Assembly (NCBI GenBank): GCA_036518955.1
Contig: DATDMG010000212.1
Coordinates: 1 to 16,850, forward strand
DNA length: 16,850 bases
Direction of reading: 5' to 3'
Origin: DATDMG01 sp036518955
Lineage (GTDB): Bacteria; Actinomycetota; Actinomycetes; Actinomycetales; Kineosporiaceae
Below, one piece after another: positions 1 to 6,633 of this stretch; positions within the stretch are counted from its first letter, which is position 1, and every line of letters starts with the position of its first letter. The notes under the pieces were generated by a model, which had not been told where the DNA came from, made no database searches, and worked only from the letters and a program-made list of their open reading frames with translations. A program made the translations under genes and the position numbers.

Positions 1-88
1 GGAGAGCTGGCTCGAACGCGTGCCGGCACCCGACCCAACCCATCGAACACCCGCAGACAGCACCAGAGCAGGGAGAGACAGCACATGA
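1..88 (+). CDS. C-terminal tail of an upstream gene (partial, uncertain)
   Basis: The reading frame starting at base 2 is open from the window edge to a TGA at 86-88, which overlaps the ATG (85-87) of the next gene as ATGA. This junction type recurs in the cluster, so a translationally coupled upstream gene is plausible. The visible part is 28 codons beginning ESWLERVPAPDP, hydrophilic and rich in Pro, Thr and Arg, with no recognisable domain. The other two forward frames are also open here, so openness alone proves little. The overlap is the only positive evidence. Confidence 0.35.
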   Translation, partial: ESWLERVPAPDPTHRTPADSTRAGRDST

Positions 89-1101
89 GGCAGCAACGCG
101 CCCTGGTCACCGGAGGCGCAGGATTCCTGGGATCGCATCTGTGTCAGCGGCTACTGCAGGAGGGGTACGAGGTGGCCTGCCTCGACGACTTCTGCACCGG
201 CAGTTCCGCCAACGTCGAACATCTGTTGGAGGATCGCCGCTTCCGCCTGGTGCGGACCGACGTCACCGACTACATGCACGCTTCCGGGCACGTCGACGCC
301 GTCCTGCACTTCGCATCTCCGGCCTCGCCGATCGACTACCTGCAGATGCCGCTTCACACCCTCAAGGTGGGCTCGATCGGTACGCTGCACTCCCTCGGCC
401 TGGCCAAGGACAAGAAGGCGCGGTTCCTGCTGGCCTCGACGTCTGAGGCGTACGGGGACCCACTCGTGCACCCCCAGCCCGAGACCTACTGGGGCAATGT
501 CAATCCGGTCGGTCCACGAGGTGTCTACGACGAGGCCAAGCGCTTCGCGGAAGCGGCAACCACGGCCTACCGCAAGGCCCGAGGTGTGGACACCGCCATC
601 GCCCGCATCTTCAACACCTTCGGACCGCGCATGCGACCCGGAGACGGGCGGGCCATTCCTACCTTCATCGGTCAGGCCCTGCGGGGCGAACCGCTGACGG
701 TGGCCGGTGACGGCAGCCAGACGCGGTCAGTCTGCTACGTGGACGACCTGATCGACGGCATCATCCGGCTGCTGCACTCGGGAATGGAGGGGCCGGTGAA
801 CCTGGGGAGCTGCACCGAGATGAGCGTCCTCGAACTCGCTCGCCTCATCATCGAGCTCACCGATTCGCGCTCTGAGATCATCTTCATCGACCGCCCCCAG
901 GACGATCCCACGGTTCGCCGCCCCGACATCACCCTGGCCCGGAACGCCCTGGGGTGGGAGCCGAAAGTTGCCGTCCGGGACGGCCTGCTGCGGACGATCG
1001 ACTGGTTCCGGACCCAAGGTCACCGTCGGGACCGAGACGCCATCTCCTGGTCCCAGGAGGAGGCCCTCCTGACCGGGCCGATGGACCGACGCGCCGGCTG
1101 A
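85..1101 (+). CDS. UDP-glucuronate decarboxylase / UDP-xylose synthase-like NAD-dependent epimerase
   Basis: Extended short-chain dehydrogenase/reductase of 338 aa that probably converts UDP-glucuronate to UDP-xylose, or its 4-keto intermediate, in the cytoplasm to supply a pentose for the polysaccharide. Seen: NAD-binding GGAGFLG at residues 10-16; ASTSEAYGDP at 117-126, whose Ser120-Glu121 match the Thr/Ser-Glu pair typical of UXS enzymes; catalytic Tyr148 and Lys152 (YDEAK); the flanking YWGNVNPVGPRGVYDE stretch; and DDPTVRRPDITLAR in the C-terminal substrate domain. These are UXS-family hallmarks rather than those of a generic GalE. The ATG follows a GGGAGAG ribosome binding site and overlaps the stop of the upstream frame. 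It is the first complete gene of the plus-strand run. A neighbouring SDR specificity, such as a 4-epimerase, is less likely because of the Glu in the SEAYGDP motif. Confidence 0.88.
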   Translation: MRQQRALVTGGAGFLGSHLCQRLLQEGYEVACLDDFCTGSSANVEHLLEDRRFRLVRTDVTDYMHASGHVDAVLHFASPASPIDYLQMPLHTLKVGSIGTLHSLGLAKDKKARFLLASTSEAYGDPLVHPQPETYWGNVNPVGPRGVYDEAKRFAEAATTAYRKARGVDTAIARIFNTFGPRMRPGDGRAIPTFIGQALRGEPLTVAGDGSQTRSVCYVDDLIDGIIRLLHSGMEGPVNLGSCTEMSVLELARLIIELTDSRSEIIFIDRPQDDPTVRRPDITLARNALGWEPKVAVRDGLLRTIDWFRTQGHRRDRDAISWSQEEALLTGPMDRRAG

Positions 1102-1121
1102 AGGACCGGGACGCTGGAAGG

Positions 1122-1235
1122 ATGGGACAAGAGATAATGCTGGACGTCGCAGTGAATGTCGAGACGCCAGCCTCCCTGGTGCGCGATGTAGCTGCTGCGG
1201 TCAGGGTCGGCACGGCCGGGGACGGAGCCAGGTGA
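1122..1235 (+). CDS. Possible mini-ORF overlapping the beta-helix gene start
   Basis: A 37-codon frame (ATG 1122, or ATG 1137 giving 32 codons) fills the gap after the decarboxylase gene. It ends in a TGA at 1233-1235 that overlaps the GTG start (1232-1234) of the beta-helix gene as GTGA. Its peptide has an amphipathic-looking stretch (PASLVRDVAAAVRVG) and no known domain. The GGAAGG directly before ATG 1122 is too close to be a good ribosome binding site, while GGGA sits 9 bases before ATG 1137. It could be a coupling leader, the relic of a lost gene, or chance. Confidence 0.25.
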   Translation: MGQEIMLDVAVNVETPASLVRDVAAAVRVGTAGDGAR

Positions 1236-2953
1236 ATCTCTGGCGACGTCGCCCCATCGTCGTGGCAACGGTGCTGGTGCTGAGCGCCAGTGTCCTGTTG
1301 GGCGTGGCAGCGTTCGTGTACGGCTTCCCGTGGATTCTGCCCTCGGATGGGGGTGATGGCTTCGGCGGCCGGGCCCGCGGAGCCAACGAGACCGGCACAC
1401 CGGCGCCCGCTTCGATGCCGGCCAGATGCAGTGGTATCCGTATGTATCCGGGGGACGATCTCCAGCGGGCGTCCGACGCACACCCCGAGGGCACCACCTT
1501 CTGCCTGACGGAGGGCGTCCACCGGCTTGCCACCGTCATCCCGAAGTCCCGCCAGCGCTTCGTCGGTGAGGGCGAGGGGACCATCCTCAATGGCTCAAAG
1601 GTGATGGAAAGCAATGCCGCCAGGCCAGACGGTGCGGGCCACTGGTACTGGGGCGGCCAGACCGAGTCTGACGAGCCAGCGGGCAAGCTGGTCGACCCCG
1701 GGCATGGTGAGACCCCCAACGAGGGCGACCGGTTCGCACAGGAACTCTTTGTGACCTCGTCCAGGCGGGTAGAGGACCATCCCACGCGCATGAGGCGCGT
1801 TACGGCCCTCTCAGAGCTCGGACCCGGCCGTTGGTATCTCGACAATCCCACCGGGCGTCTCTACGTGGCCGAAGCCCCTGCCAGACTCGGCCTGATCGAG
1901 AGATCAGTGATGTCGATGGCGATAGGGGCACCGGCCACGTTCGGGCCGTCGGACGTCACGATCGAGAACCTGGTGATCGAGAAGTATGCCTCTCCCACAC
2001 AGCGTGCGGCCCTCGCTGGGCCCGGCAGCACCGACTGGACGATCAGATGGGTAACGGTGCGGTACAGCCACGGCACAGGGATCGAACTGGGCGCGGGCAC
2101 GCTCGTCGAACACTGCAAGATCCACCACATGGGCCAGGAGGGTCTGTCTGGCGGCGGCAACGCAGTCAAGCGTCCGACTATTGTGCGCTCCACTGAGGTC
2201 GCCTACAACCGCACTCTCAGCTTCGATCCAGAATGGGACGCCGGTGGCGCGAAGTTCGGTCGTGTCTATGGGCATGGGCTTGTCGTAGAGAACTCGTGGT
2301 TCCACCACAACTCTGGACACGGGCTCTGGTTCGACATCGACAACGATGGTGTCACGATCCGTTCCAACCGCATCGAGGGCAATGATCGGGCCGGGATTTT
2401 CTACGAGGTGTCCCGCAACAGCCAGATCTACTGGAACGAGGTGTTCGGCCAAACGAATGGTCCGGATCACGGTGTCTTCTCCGGCTCAGGGATCTTCATC
2501 TCCAACAGCGCGGAAGTCGATGTGCACCACAACCTGATCCGCGACAACGCGAACGGCATCTACGTTCTCGAGAACCGTCAGATCACTCGTTGGGCCTCGG
2601 ACAGTTACCGGAGAGGGCTTCCCCACGTCGACGGGGTCAGAATCTATGACAACGACGTGCAGATGCCCCGAGGTATTACGGGGATGCGCGTGGAGAGTGA
2701 GGGTGTCGTCCAGAAACTGGACGCGGTGGCTTACTGGCGAGACGGTCACGTGAGGTTCGCGCAGAACACGTACCGGTTGGATGCCTCAGAGGATCGCTTC
2801 CTTGGCCCAGGAAACCTCCGCTATACCTTCGCGCAGTGGGAGGCCCTAGGCCACGACCGGACCAGCAGAGCGCTCCCCGCAATCAGTCGCGGCTTGCTCC
2901 CGAGCGATGCGAACCCCTTCGTCATTACGGACTACGGCGCATGGAACGTGTAG
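1232..2953 (+). CDS. Membrane-anchored right-handed parallel beta-helix protein
   Basis: A 573-aa protein with a short basic N-terminus (MNLWRRR), one hydrophobic segment at about residues 9-31 and no clear signal peptidase site, so it is probably an N-terminally anchored extracytoplasmic protein. A Gly/Ala/Pro-rich linker follows to about residue 66. Residues ~90-125 (CLTEGVHRL, GEGEGTILNG) resemble the first coils of pectate-lyase-like beta-helix proteins. Residues ~240-450 hold repeated PbH1-like rungs such as VTIENLVIEKY, VVENSWFHHNSGHG, VTIRSNRIEGNDRAGIF and VDVHHNLIRDNANGIYV. This fold is shared by polysaccharide lyases, epimerases and hydrolases. Cleavage or epimerisation of the exported polymer is therefore likely, but no catalytic set can be assigned by eye. 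The GTG start is supported by a nearby GGAG and by the GTGA overlap with the preceding mini-ORF. GC looks lower (~57% in one 60-base line) than in the later genes. Confidence 0.82.
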   Translation: MNLWRRRPIVVATVLVLSASVLLGVAAFVYGFPWILPSDGGDGFGGRARGANETGTPAPASMPARCSGIRMYPGDDLQRASDAHPEGTTFCLTEGVHRLATVIPKSRQRFVGEGEGTILNGSKVMESNAARPDGAGHWYWGGQTESDEPAGKLVDPGHGETPNEGDRFAQELFVTSSRRVEDHPTRMRRVTALSELGPGRWYLDNPTGRLYVAEAPARLGLIERSVMSMAIGAPATFGPSDVTIENLVIEKYASPTQRAALAGPGSTDWTIRWVTVRYSHGTGIELGAGTLVEHCKIHHMGQEGLSGGGNAVKRPTIVRSTEVAYNRTLSFDPEWDAGGAKFGRVYGHGLVVENSWFHHNSGHGLWFDIDNDGVTIRSNRIEGNDRAGIFYEVSRNSQIYWNEVFGQTNGPDHGVFSGSGIFISNSAEVDVHHNLIRDNANGIYVLENRQITRWASDSYRRGLPHVDGVRIYDNDVQMPRGITGMRVESEGVVQKLDAVAYWRDGHVRFAQNTYRLDASEDRFLGPGNLRYTFAQWEALGHDRTSRALPAISRGLLPSDANPFVITDYGAWNV

Positions 2954-3075
2954 CCGAGAGGCGGATGCGTAACAGACGGGTGAGAACACGAAGAGCTGGG
3001 TGTTGGCCGGTACCCCAAGTGAGGGCCGCGAGCCCCGGTGCTGTTGCGCAACCATGTCCCGTTCAGGAGGATATC

Positions 3076-3159
3076 GTGTGTATTGATCGCTTCCCTCGGA
3101 TCCGTCTCAGAGCCAGTCTCCCTTGCTCGTTCGAGATCTGGCGGGAGAAGGCAAGGTGA
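3076..3159 (+). CDS. 27-aa mini-ORF with a strong ribosome binding site, coupled to the aminotransferase
   Basis: An AGGAGG motif at 3065-3070 lies 5 bases before GTG 3076, which opens a 27-codon frame starting MCIDRFPRIRL and ending EIWREKAR. Its TGA (3157-3159) overlaps the GTG start (3156-3158) of the aminotransferase gene as GTGA. This is the best ribosome binding site in the region, and no other start fits it. The peptide is basic (7 Arg, 1 Lys) with two Cys and no recognised domain. The arrangement suggests a leader whose translation delivers ribosomes to the aminotransferase, though the 5' relic of a deleted gene is equally possible. No peptide evidence exists. Confidence 0.4.
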   Translation: MCIDRFPRIRLRASLPCSFEIWREKAR

Positions 3160-4304
3160 CGGCCGCGGCGGAACGAACAGCCCTGCCCATGTGGCTGCCA
3201 CACCTCGGACCGGAAGTGCGCGCCGCCGCCGACCGGGCCCTGGTTGCCGGCTACCTCGGCCTCGGCTCCCTCAGCCGGAGATTCGAAGAGGCTCTCGCCA
3301 GCTACCTGGAGTTGGACGACGGCCGAAGGCTGATGACGACCAACAGCTGCACGGCCGCCCTCAACTGCGCCTGCATACTCGCCGGGGCAGAACCGGGCAC
3401 CGAGGTGATCGCCCCCGCCTTCACCTATGTGGCGGCCCATCACGCGATCACCGCCACTGGCGCCGACGTGGTCTTCTGTGACATTGAGGAGCCAACCCTC
3501 ACCGTCGACCCCGACAAGCTTTCCGAGCTCATCACGCCAGCGACAAAGGCGATCATGGTCTGCCATTTCGCCGGGCTGGTCGGCCGACTCGATGAGATCT
3601 ACTCGCTCGCCGCCAGGCACGATCTGCGTGTGATCGAGGACGCCGCCCACGCACTGGGCACCCGTTACAGGAACAGCATGGTCGGGGCAGGTGGGGACCT
3701 CGTCTGCTTCAGTTTCGGCCCGGTGAAGACCATGACGACTCTGGAAGGGGGAGCAGTCATAACCCCCCGACCCGAGGAACTGCCCCTGCTCCACGAGCTG
3801 CGCATGCTCGGAATTGACCGCGAGACCGAGTTCCGCTACCGCAACCAGCGGGCCTGGCAGTACGACGTGTCCCGGTTGGGCTTCCGCTACCATCTCGGAG
3901 CCGTCCAGTCAGCCATAGGGCTCGCTCAGCTTGCGCTGCTCGATGAGTTTGTGGCCAACCGGCAGGCGTACTGCCGTGGCTACAACGAACGGTTGGCCGG
4001 CATCCCAGAGGTGATCACCCCGCCGTCGGACTACAAGGACGTCGGCCCATTCATATACTTCATCCGGGTGCCCGCCGAGGCCAGGTCCGAGTTGATCAGG
4101 TACCTGGAAACCCGCGGCATCCCGACTGGCATTCACTTCCAGAGCGCCCACGACTTCACCTTCTACAGTCAGGCCAAACGAGGCGATCTGTCGGTCACCG
4201 ATCGGGTGTCACGTCAGGAGCTGACGCTCCCGCTGTGGTCACACATGGAGGAAGCGGTGCTCGACCGGGTTGCCGCAGCAATAGCCGCCTTCTTTGGGGC
4301 GTAG
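3156..4304 (+). CDS. DegT/DnrJ/EryC1/StrS-family PLP sugar aminotransferase
   Basis: A fold-type I PLP enzyme of 382 aa that would transfer an amino group, usually from glutamate, to a keto group of a nucleotide-activated sugar in the cytoplasm. Seen: TNSCTAALN (62-70) for phosphate binding; PAFTYVA (87-93); EDAAHALG (161-168), with Asp162 expected to bind the PLP ring nitrogen; FSFGPVKTMTTLEGGAV (185-201), with Lys191 as the Schiff-base lysine; and YHLGAVQSAIGLAQL (245-259). Length is normal for the family and all key residues are present. A TTG at 3123 is in frame, but GTG 3156 is preferred because GGGAGAAGG lies just upstream and it overlaps the stop of the mini-ORF. The substrate is unknown: no 4,6-dehydratase is visible, so a keto-sugar from the UXS-like enzyme or from genes outside the window is possible. 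Confidence 0.9.
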   Translation: MTAAAERTALPMWLPHLGPEVRAAADRALVAGYLGLGSLSRRFEEALASYLELDDGRRLMTTNSCTAALNCACILAGAEPGTEVIAPAFTYVAAHHAITATGADVVFCDIEEPTLTVDPDKLSELITPATKAIMVCHFAGLVGRLDEIYSLAARHDLRVIEDAAHALGTRYRNSMVGAGGDLVCFSFGPVKTMTTLEGGAVITPRPEELPLLHELRMLGIDRETEFRYRNQRAWQYDVSRLGFRYHLGAVQSAIGLAQLALLDEFVANRQAYCRGYNERLAGIPEVITPPSDYKDVGPFIYFIRVPAEARSELIRYLETRGIPTGIHFQSAHDFTFYSQAKRGDLSVTDRVSRQELTLPLWSHMEEAVLDRVAAAIAAFFGA

Positions 4305-4327
4305 CAAAGAGAGGTTCTTAGATATCC

Positions 4328-5488
4328 ATGGAGACACTTCTCTCGTCGGGGTTGACGCGAGCTCAGCTCCTGGGATCGCCACTCACGGCATTCCTCTCAG
4401 CCGTCGCGACCTTGACTGCCGTATGGGCAGCGGCTGGCCCGCATCCGGTGACAGAGATCTCCGGTGACGCGCCGTACTACGTGGCCATGTGGAGGGAACC
4501 GGGCGAGCCCACCGCGCCGCCCTACACGTACCGGGTTCTTACCCCCTGGTTGGTGCGGTTGACGGGGCTGGATGCTTTCTGGGGCTTCGCCGTCGTCAGC
4601 ATCGCGGGTCTTGCCGTCACTGCGGTACTTCTCTGGGCAACAGTTCTGCGCGACGGCACTCTGGTGCAGGCGTGGCTGGCACTCGGGCTCTTCGTCCTTT
4701 CGCCGGCCGCAGTCTTCTCAGTGGCCGACCACTACCGCGTCGACGCCGTCGCGTACGCCTTCCTTGCCGGGGTTCTTCTGCTGTTGCGTCGCGGCCAGCT
4801 CACGTTGGCGGCGATCACGTGTGTCTGTGGCCTCCTCGCTAAGGAATCAGTACTGTTCGCCGCACCCATCGTGCTGCTGTTGGCATGGAAGGCACGCGCC
4901 AGGGCTTCCATGGTCATTCTCCTCGTCGGCGCCCCAGCGCTCTACCTGGTCATGCACCGCACCAACCTGATCGCGAAGGGTGCCGGACGGGAGTTCCCCT
5001 ATTTTACGCAGAGTAACCTGAACTTGGTCGTCAGCCATCAGGGCGGCGTGCTCAGAGCGATACTCATCGCCATCGTGGTCGGCTTCGGGCCGCTGGCTGT
5101 GGCCGCTATCCTCGGCTCGCAGGCGGCGGACAAGACGGAGCGCTTGTGGGCGCTGCTGCTCATTCCTTTCACACTGAGCGTCATCATCGCCGGTGACTGG
5201 ATTCGCATGCTTGCCTACGCCGCCGTCGTCTTCGTACCAATCGCCGCCGCGTATGGGCGCTCCGTGACGGGTGCCGGTCTCACGCTTGGAGCCACAGCCA
5301 TATCGTCGATCGGCGTACAGAAGATGCCGGGGACCTGGCTTCAGGTTGTCGCGGGGACCGCCGTCATCGTCGTCTATGCGATCCTCGCGCGCTATTCTCG
5401 ATCGCGCGGATCCGCACACGTAGATTACGAGCGGCTGCGTCCTGCATCACAGCGCCGCTCAGTAGAGTTCCCCGAGCGCCTCCGGTGA
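4328..5488 (+). CDS. Polytopic membrane protein, probable GT-C glycosyltransferase
   Basis: A 386-aa protein with about ten hydrophobic helices (for example residues ~18-37, 83-105, 113-133, 137-154 and several more to ~365) and a basic cytoplasmic-looking tail. After the first helix lies a presumably extracytoplasmic loop with GDAPYY (46-51) and YTYRVLTPWLVRL (66-78). An acidic residue in this first loop is the usual catalytic position of GT-C enzymes, which use polyprenyl-phosphate sugars. A KES motif follows a later helix, also seen in such proteins. A plausible role is adding a side-branch sugar to the lipid-linked unit on the outer face of the membrane. The ATG lies 23 bases after the aminotransferase stop with AAGAGAGG upstream. 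It could instead be a Wzy-like polymerase, but the NPHN-type motif seen in the 11607 protein is missing. Confidence 0.65.
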   Translation: METLLSSGLTRAQLLGSPLTAFLSAVATLTAVWAAAGPHPVTEISGDAPYYVAMWREPGEPTAPPYTYRVLTPWLVRLTGLDAFWGFAVVSIAGLAVTAVLLWATVLRDGTLVQAWLALGLFVLSPAAVFSVADHYRVDAVAYAFLAGVLLLLRRGQLTLAAITCVCGLLAKESVLFAAPIVLLLAWKARARASMVILLVGAPALYLVMHRTNLIAKGAGREFPYFTQSNLNLVVSHQGGVLRAILIAIVVGFGPLAVAAILGSQAADKTERLWALLLIPFTLSVIIAGDWIRMLAYAAVVFVPIAAAYGRSVTGAGLTLGATAISSIGVQKMPGTWLQVVAGTAVIVVYAILARYSRSRGSAHVDYERLRPASQRRSVEFPERLR

Positions 5489-5551
5489 GAATCACACCGC
5501 TGGCCGCCATGCGCTTGCCCACGCAGCAGAGTCAGGAGGAGGTCCGATCAC

Positions 5552-6514
5552 GTGAACGCAACCCTTGACGTCCCGGTGCTGCTGCTCGCCTTCAACCGCC
5601 CCGAGAAGACTCAGCGCGTGTTCGACGCTGTGCGCGCTGCAGCGCCCTCACGCCTCTACCTGGCTGCCGACGGGCCGCGTACCGACGTCCCCTCCGACGC
5701 CGACAGCTGCGAGCGCACCCGACGCGTACTGGACGCGGTCGACTGGCCGTGTGCCGTGCGTCGGCTTTACCAGCCCAGCAACCTCGGGTGCAAGCGTGGC
5801 GTCGGAGGCGCCATCGACTGGTTCCTCGCCCACGAGGAGAGCGGCATCATCCTCGAGGACGACTGCCTCCCCACGCCCGACTTCTTCTGGTTCTGCGCCG
5901 AACTGCTCGAGCGATACCGCAACGATCCCGAGGTCATGATGATCGGCGGGTACAACCCGTTCGGAACGTGGGACGACAGTGGCACGAGCTATGTCTTCAA
6001 TCGGTCCGCGCCATTCTGGGGATGGGCGACGTGGCGGACGGCGTGGGCCCGCTATGACCCTGCGATGATCAGATGGGCCACCCCGGACGGGCGCGCGCTG
6101 GTCCGGTCGAGAATGCGGCCCGCCGCGTACCGCGTCGCCCGCCAACGGTTCGACAAGGTCTACGACGGCCGCCTGGACTCGTGGGGATTCGCCTGGACGT
6201 TCGCGATTCTGCTGCACGACGGCGTCTCGGTGTGGCCGACGCGGAACCTGGTCACCAACATCGGCTTCGACAGCGAGGCCACCCACACCAGACGCCGGTG
6301 GTCGCACGAGAACGGGGTGCCGACCAACGCGCTCGAGCGACCCCTGCGGCACCCCTCATCGACGACGCCGGACCCCCACTTCGAACGAGCGCTGTTCAGG
6401 AATCACTACCCGCTGGGGCGGCGGCTCGTCGCAGCTCTCCCGCCGCAGGCTCAAGAACGCGTCCGTGCTGCCGTGTACCGGCTCTCCGCTGCCGGTCTGC
6501 GGGGGTCGCCATGA
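5552..6514 (+). CDS. GT-A-like glycosyltransferase (family 2-type, HlpA-like)
   Basis: A 320-aa cytoplasmic protein with a nucleotide-diphospho-sugar transferase fold. Seen: PVLLLAFNRPEKTQRVFDAV (8-27), the usual opening; AADGPR (38-43); NLGCKRGV (77-84); GIILEDDCLPTPDFFWF (98-114), where Glu102-Asp103-Asp104 is the metal/nucleotide-binding DXD-type motif; and the WGWATWRTAW block (156-165) typical of this subgroup, sometimes annotated 'hemolytic protein HlpA-like'. It probably adds one sugar to the lipid-linked repeat unit. Donor and linkage cannot be read from sequence. GTG 5552 is chosen because AGGAGGAGG lies just upstream (5534-5542). Its TGA overlaps an ATG (6511) that opens a 40-codon frame. 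Confidence 0.85.
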   Translation: MNATLDVPVLLLAFNRPEKTQRVFDAVRAAAPSRLYLAADGPRTDVPSDADSCERTRRVLDAVDWPCAVRRLYQPSNLGCKRGVGGAIDWFLAHEESGIILEDDCLPTPDFFWFCAELLERYRNDPEVMMIGGYNPFGTWDDSGTSYVFNRSAPFWGWATWRTAWARYDPAMIRWATPDGRALVRSRMRPAAYRVARQRFDKVYDGRLDSWGFAWTFAILLHDGVSVWPTRNLVTNIGFDSEATHTRRRWSHENGVPTNALERPLRHPSSTTPDPHFERALFRNHYPLGRRLVAALPPQAQERVRAAVYRLSAAGLRGSP

Positions 6515-6633
6515 CGCACCACGAACGTCGACGCCCGCGTCGTACCGGAGCGAGGGAGGTCGGACGACTCCGGATTCGACCGGAGCCAGTCGTTGTCGTT
6601 CCAGGTGAGAGAGAGGGATCCCTTGCGGGATGA
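6511..6633 (+). CDS. 40-aa arginine-rich mini-ORF bridging two genes
   Basis: ATG 6511 overlaps the stop of the preceding glycosyltransferase gene (ATGA). The frame runs 40 codons to a TGA at 6631-6633, overlapping the favoured TTG start (6623) of the co-polymerase gene by 11 bases. The peptide begins MTHHERRRPRRTGAREV and has about ten Arg residues. No domain is recognised. It would tile the intergenic gap exactly, as the other mini-ORFs do. Arg-rich short frames also arise by chance in GC-rich DNA, so the case rests on the overlaps alone. Confidence 0.3.
   Translation: MTHHERRRPRRTGAREVGRLRIRPEPVVVVPGEREGSLAG

Noticed and set aside
2954..3064. Possible terminator between the beta-helix and aminotransferase genes
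   Set aside because: Only a 4-bp stem (GGGT/ACCC) could be found; too weak to call.
5509..5568. 20-codon ORF (MRLPTQQSQEE...) overlapping the start of the 5552 glycosyltransferase
   Set aside because: No ribosome binding site precedes its ATG and it has no stop/start junction with the preceding gene; its AGGAGG-encoding part is better explained as the ribosome binding site of GTG 5552.
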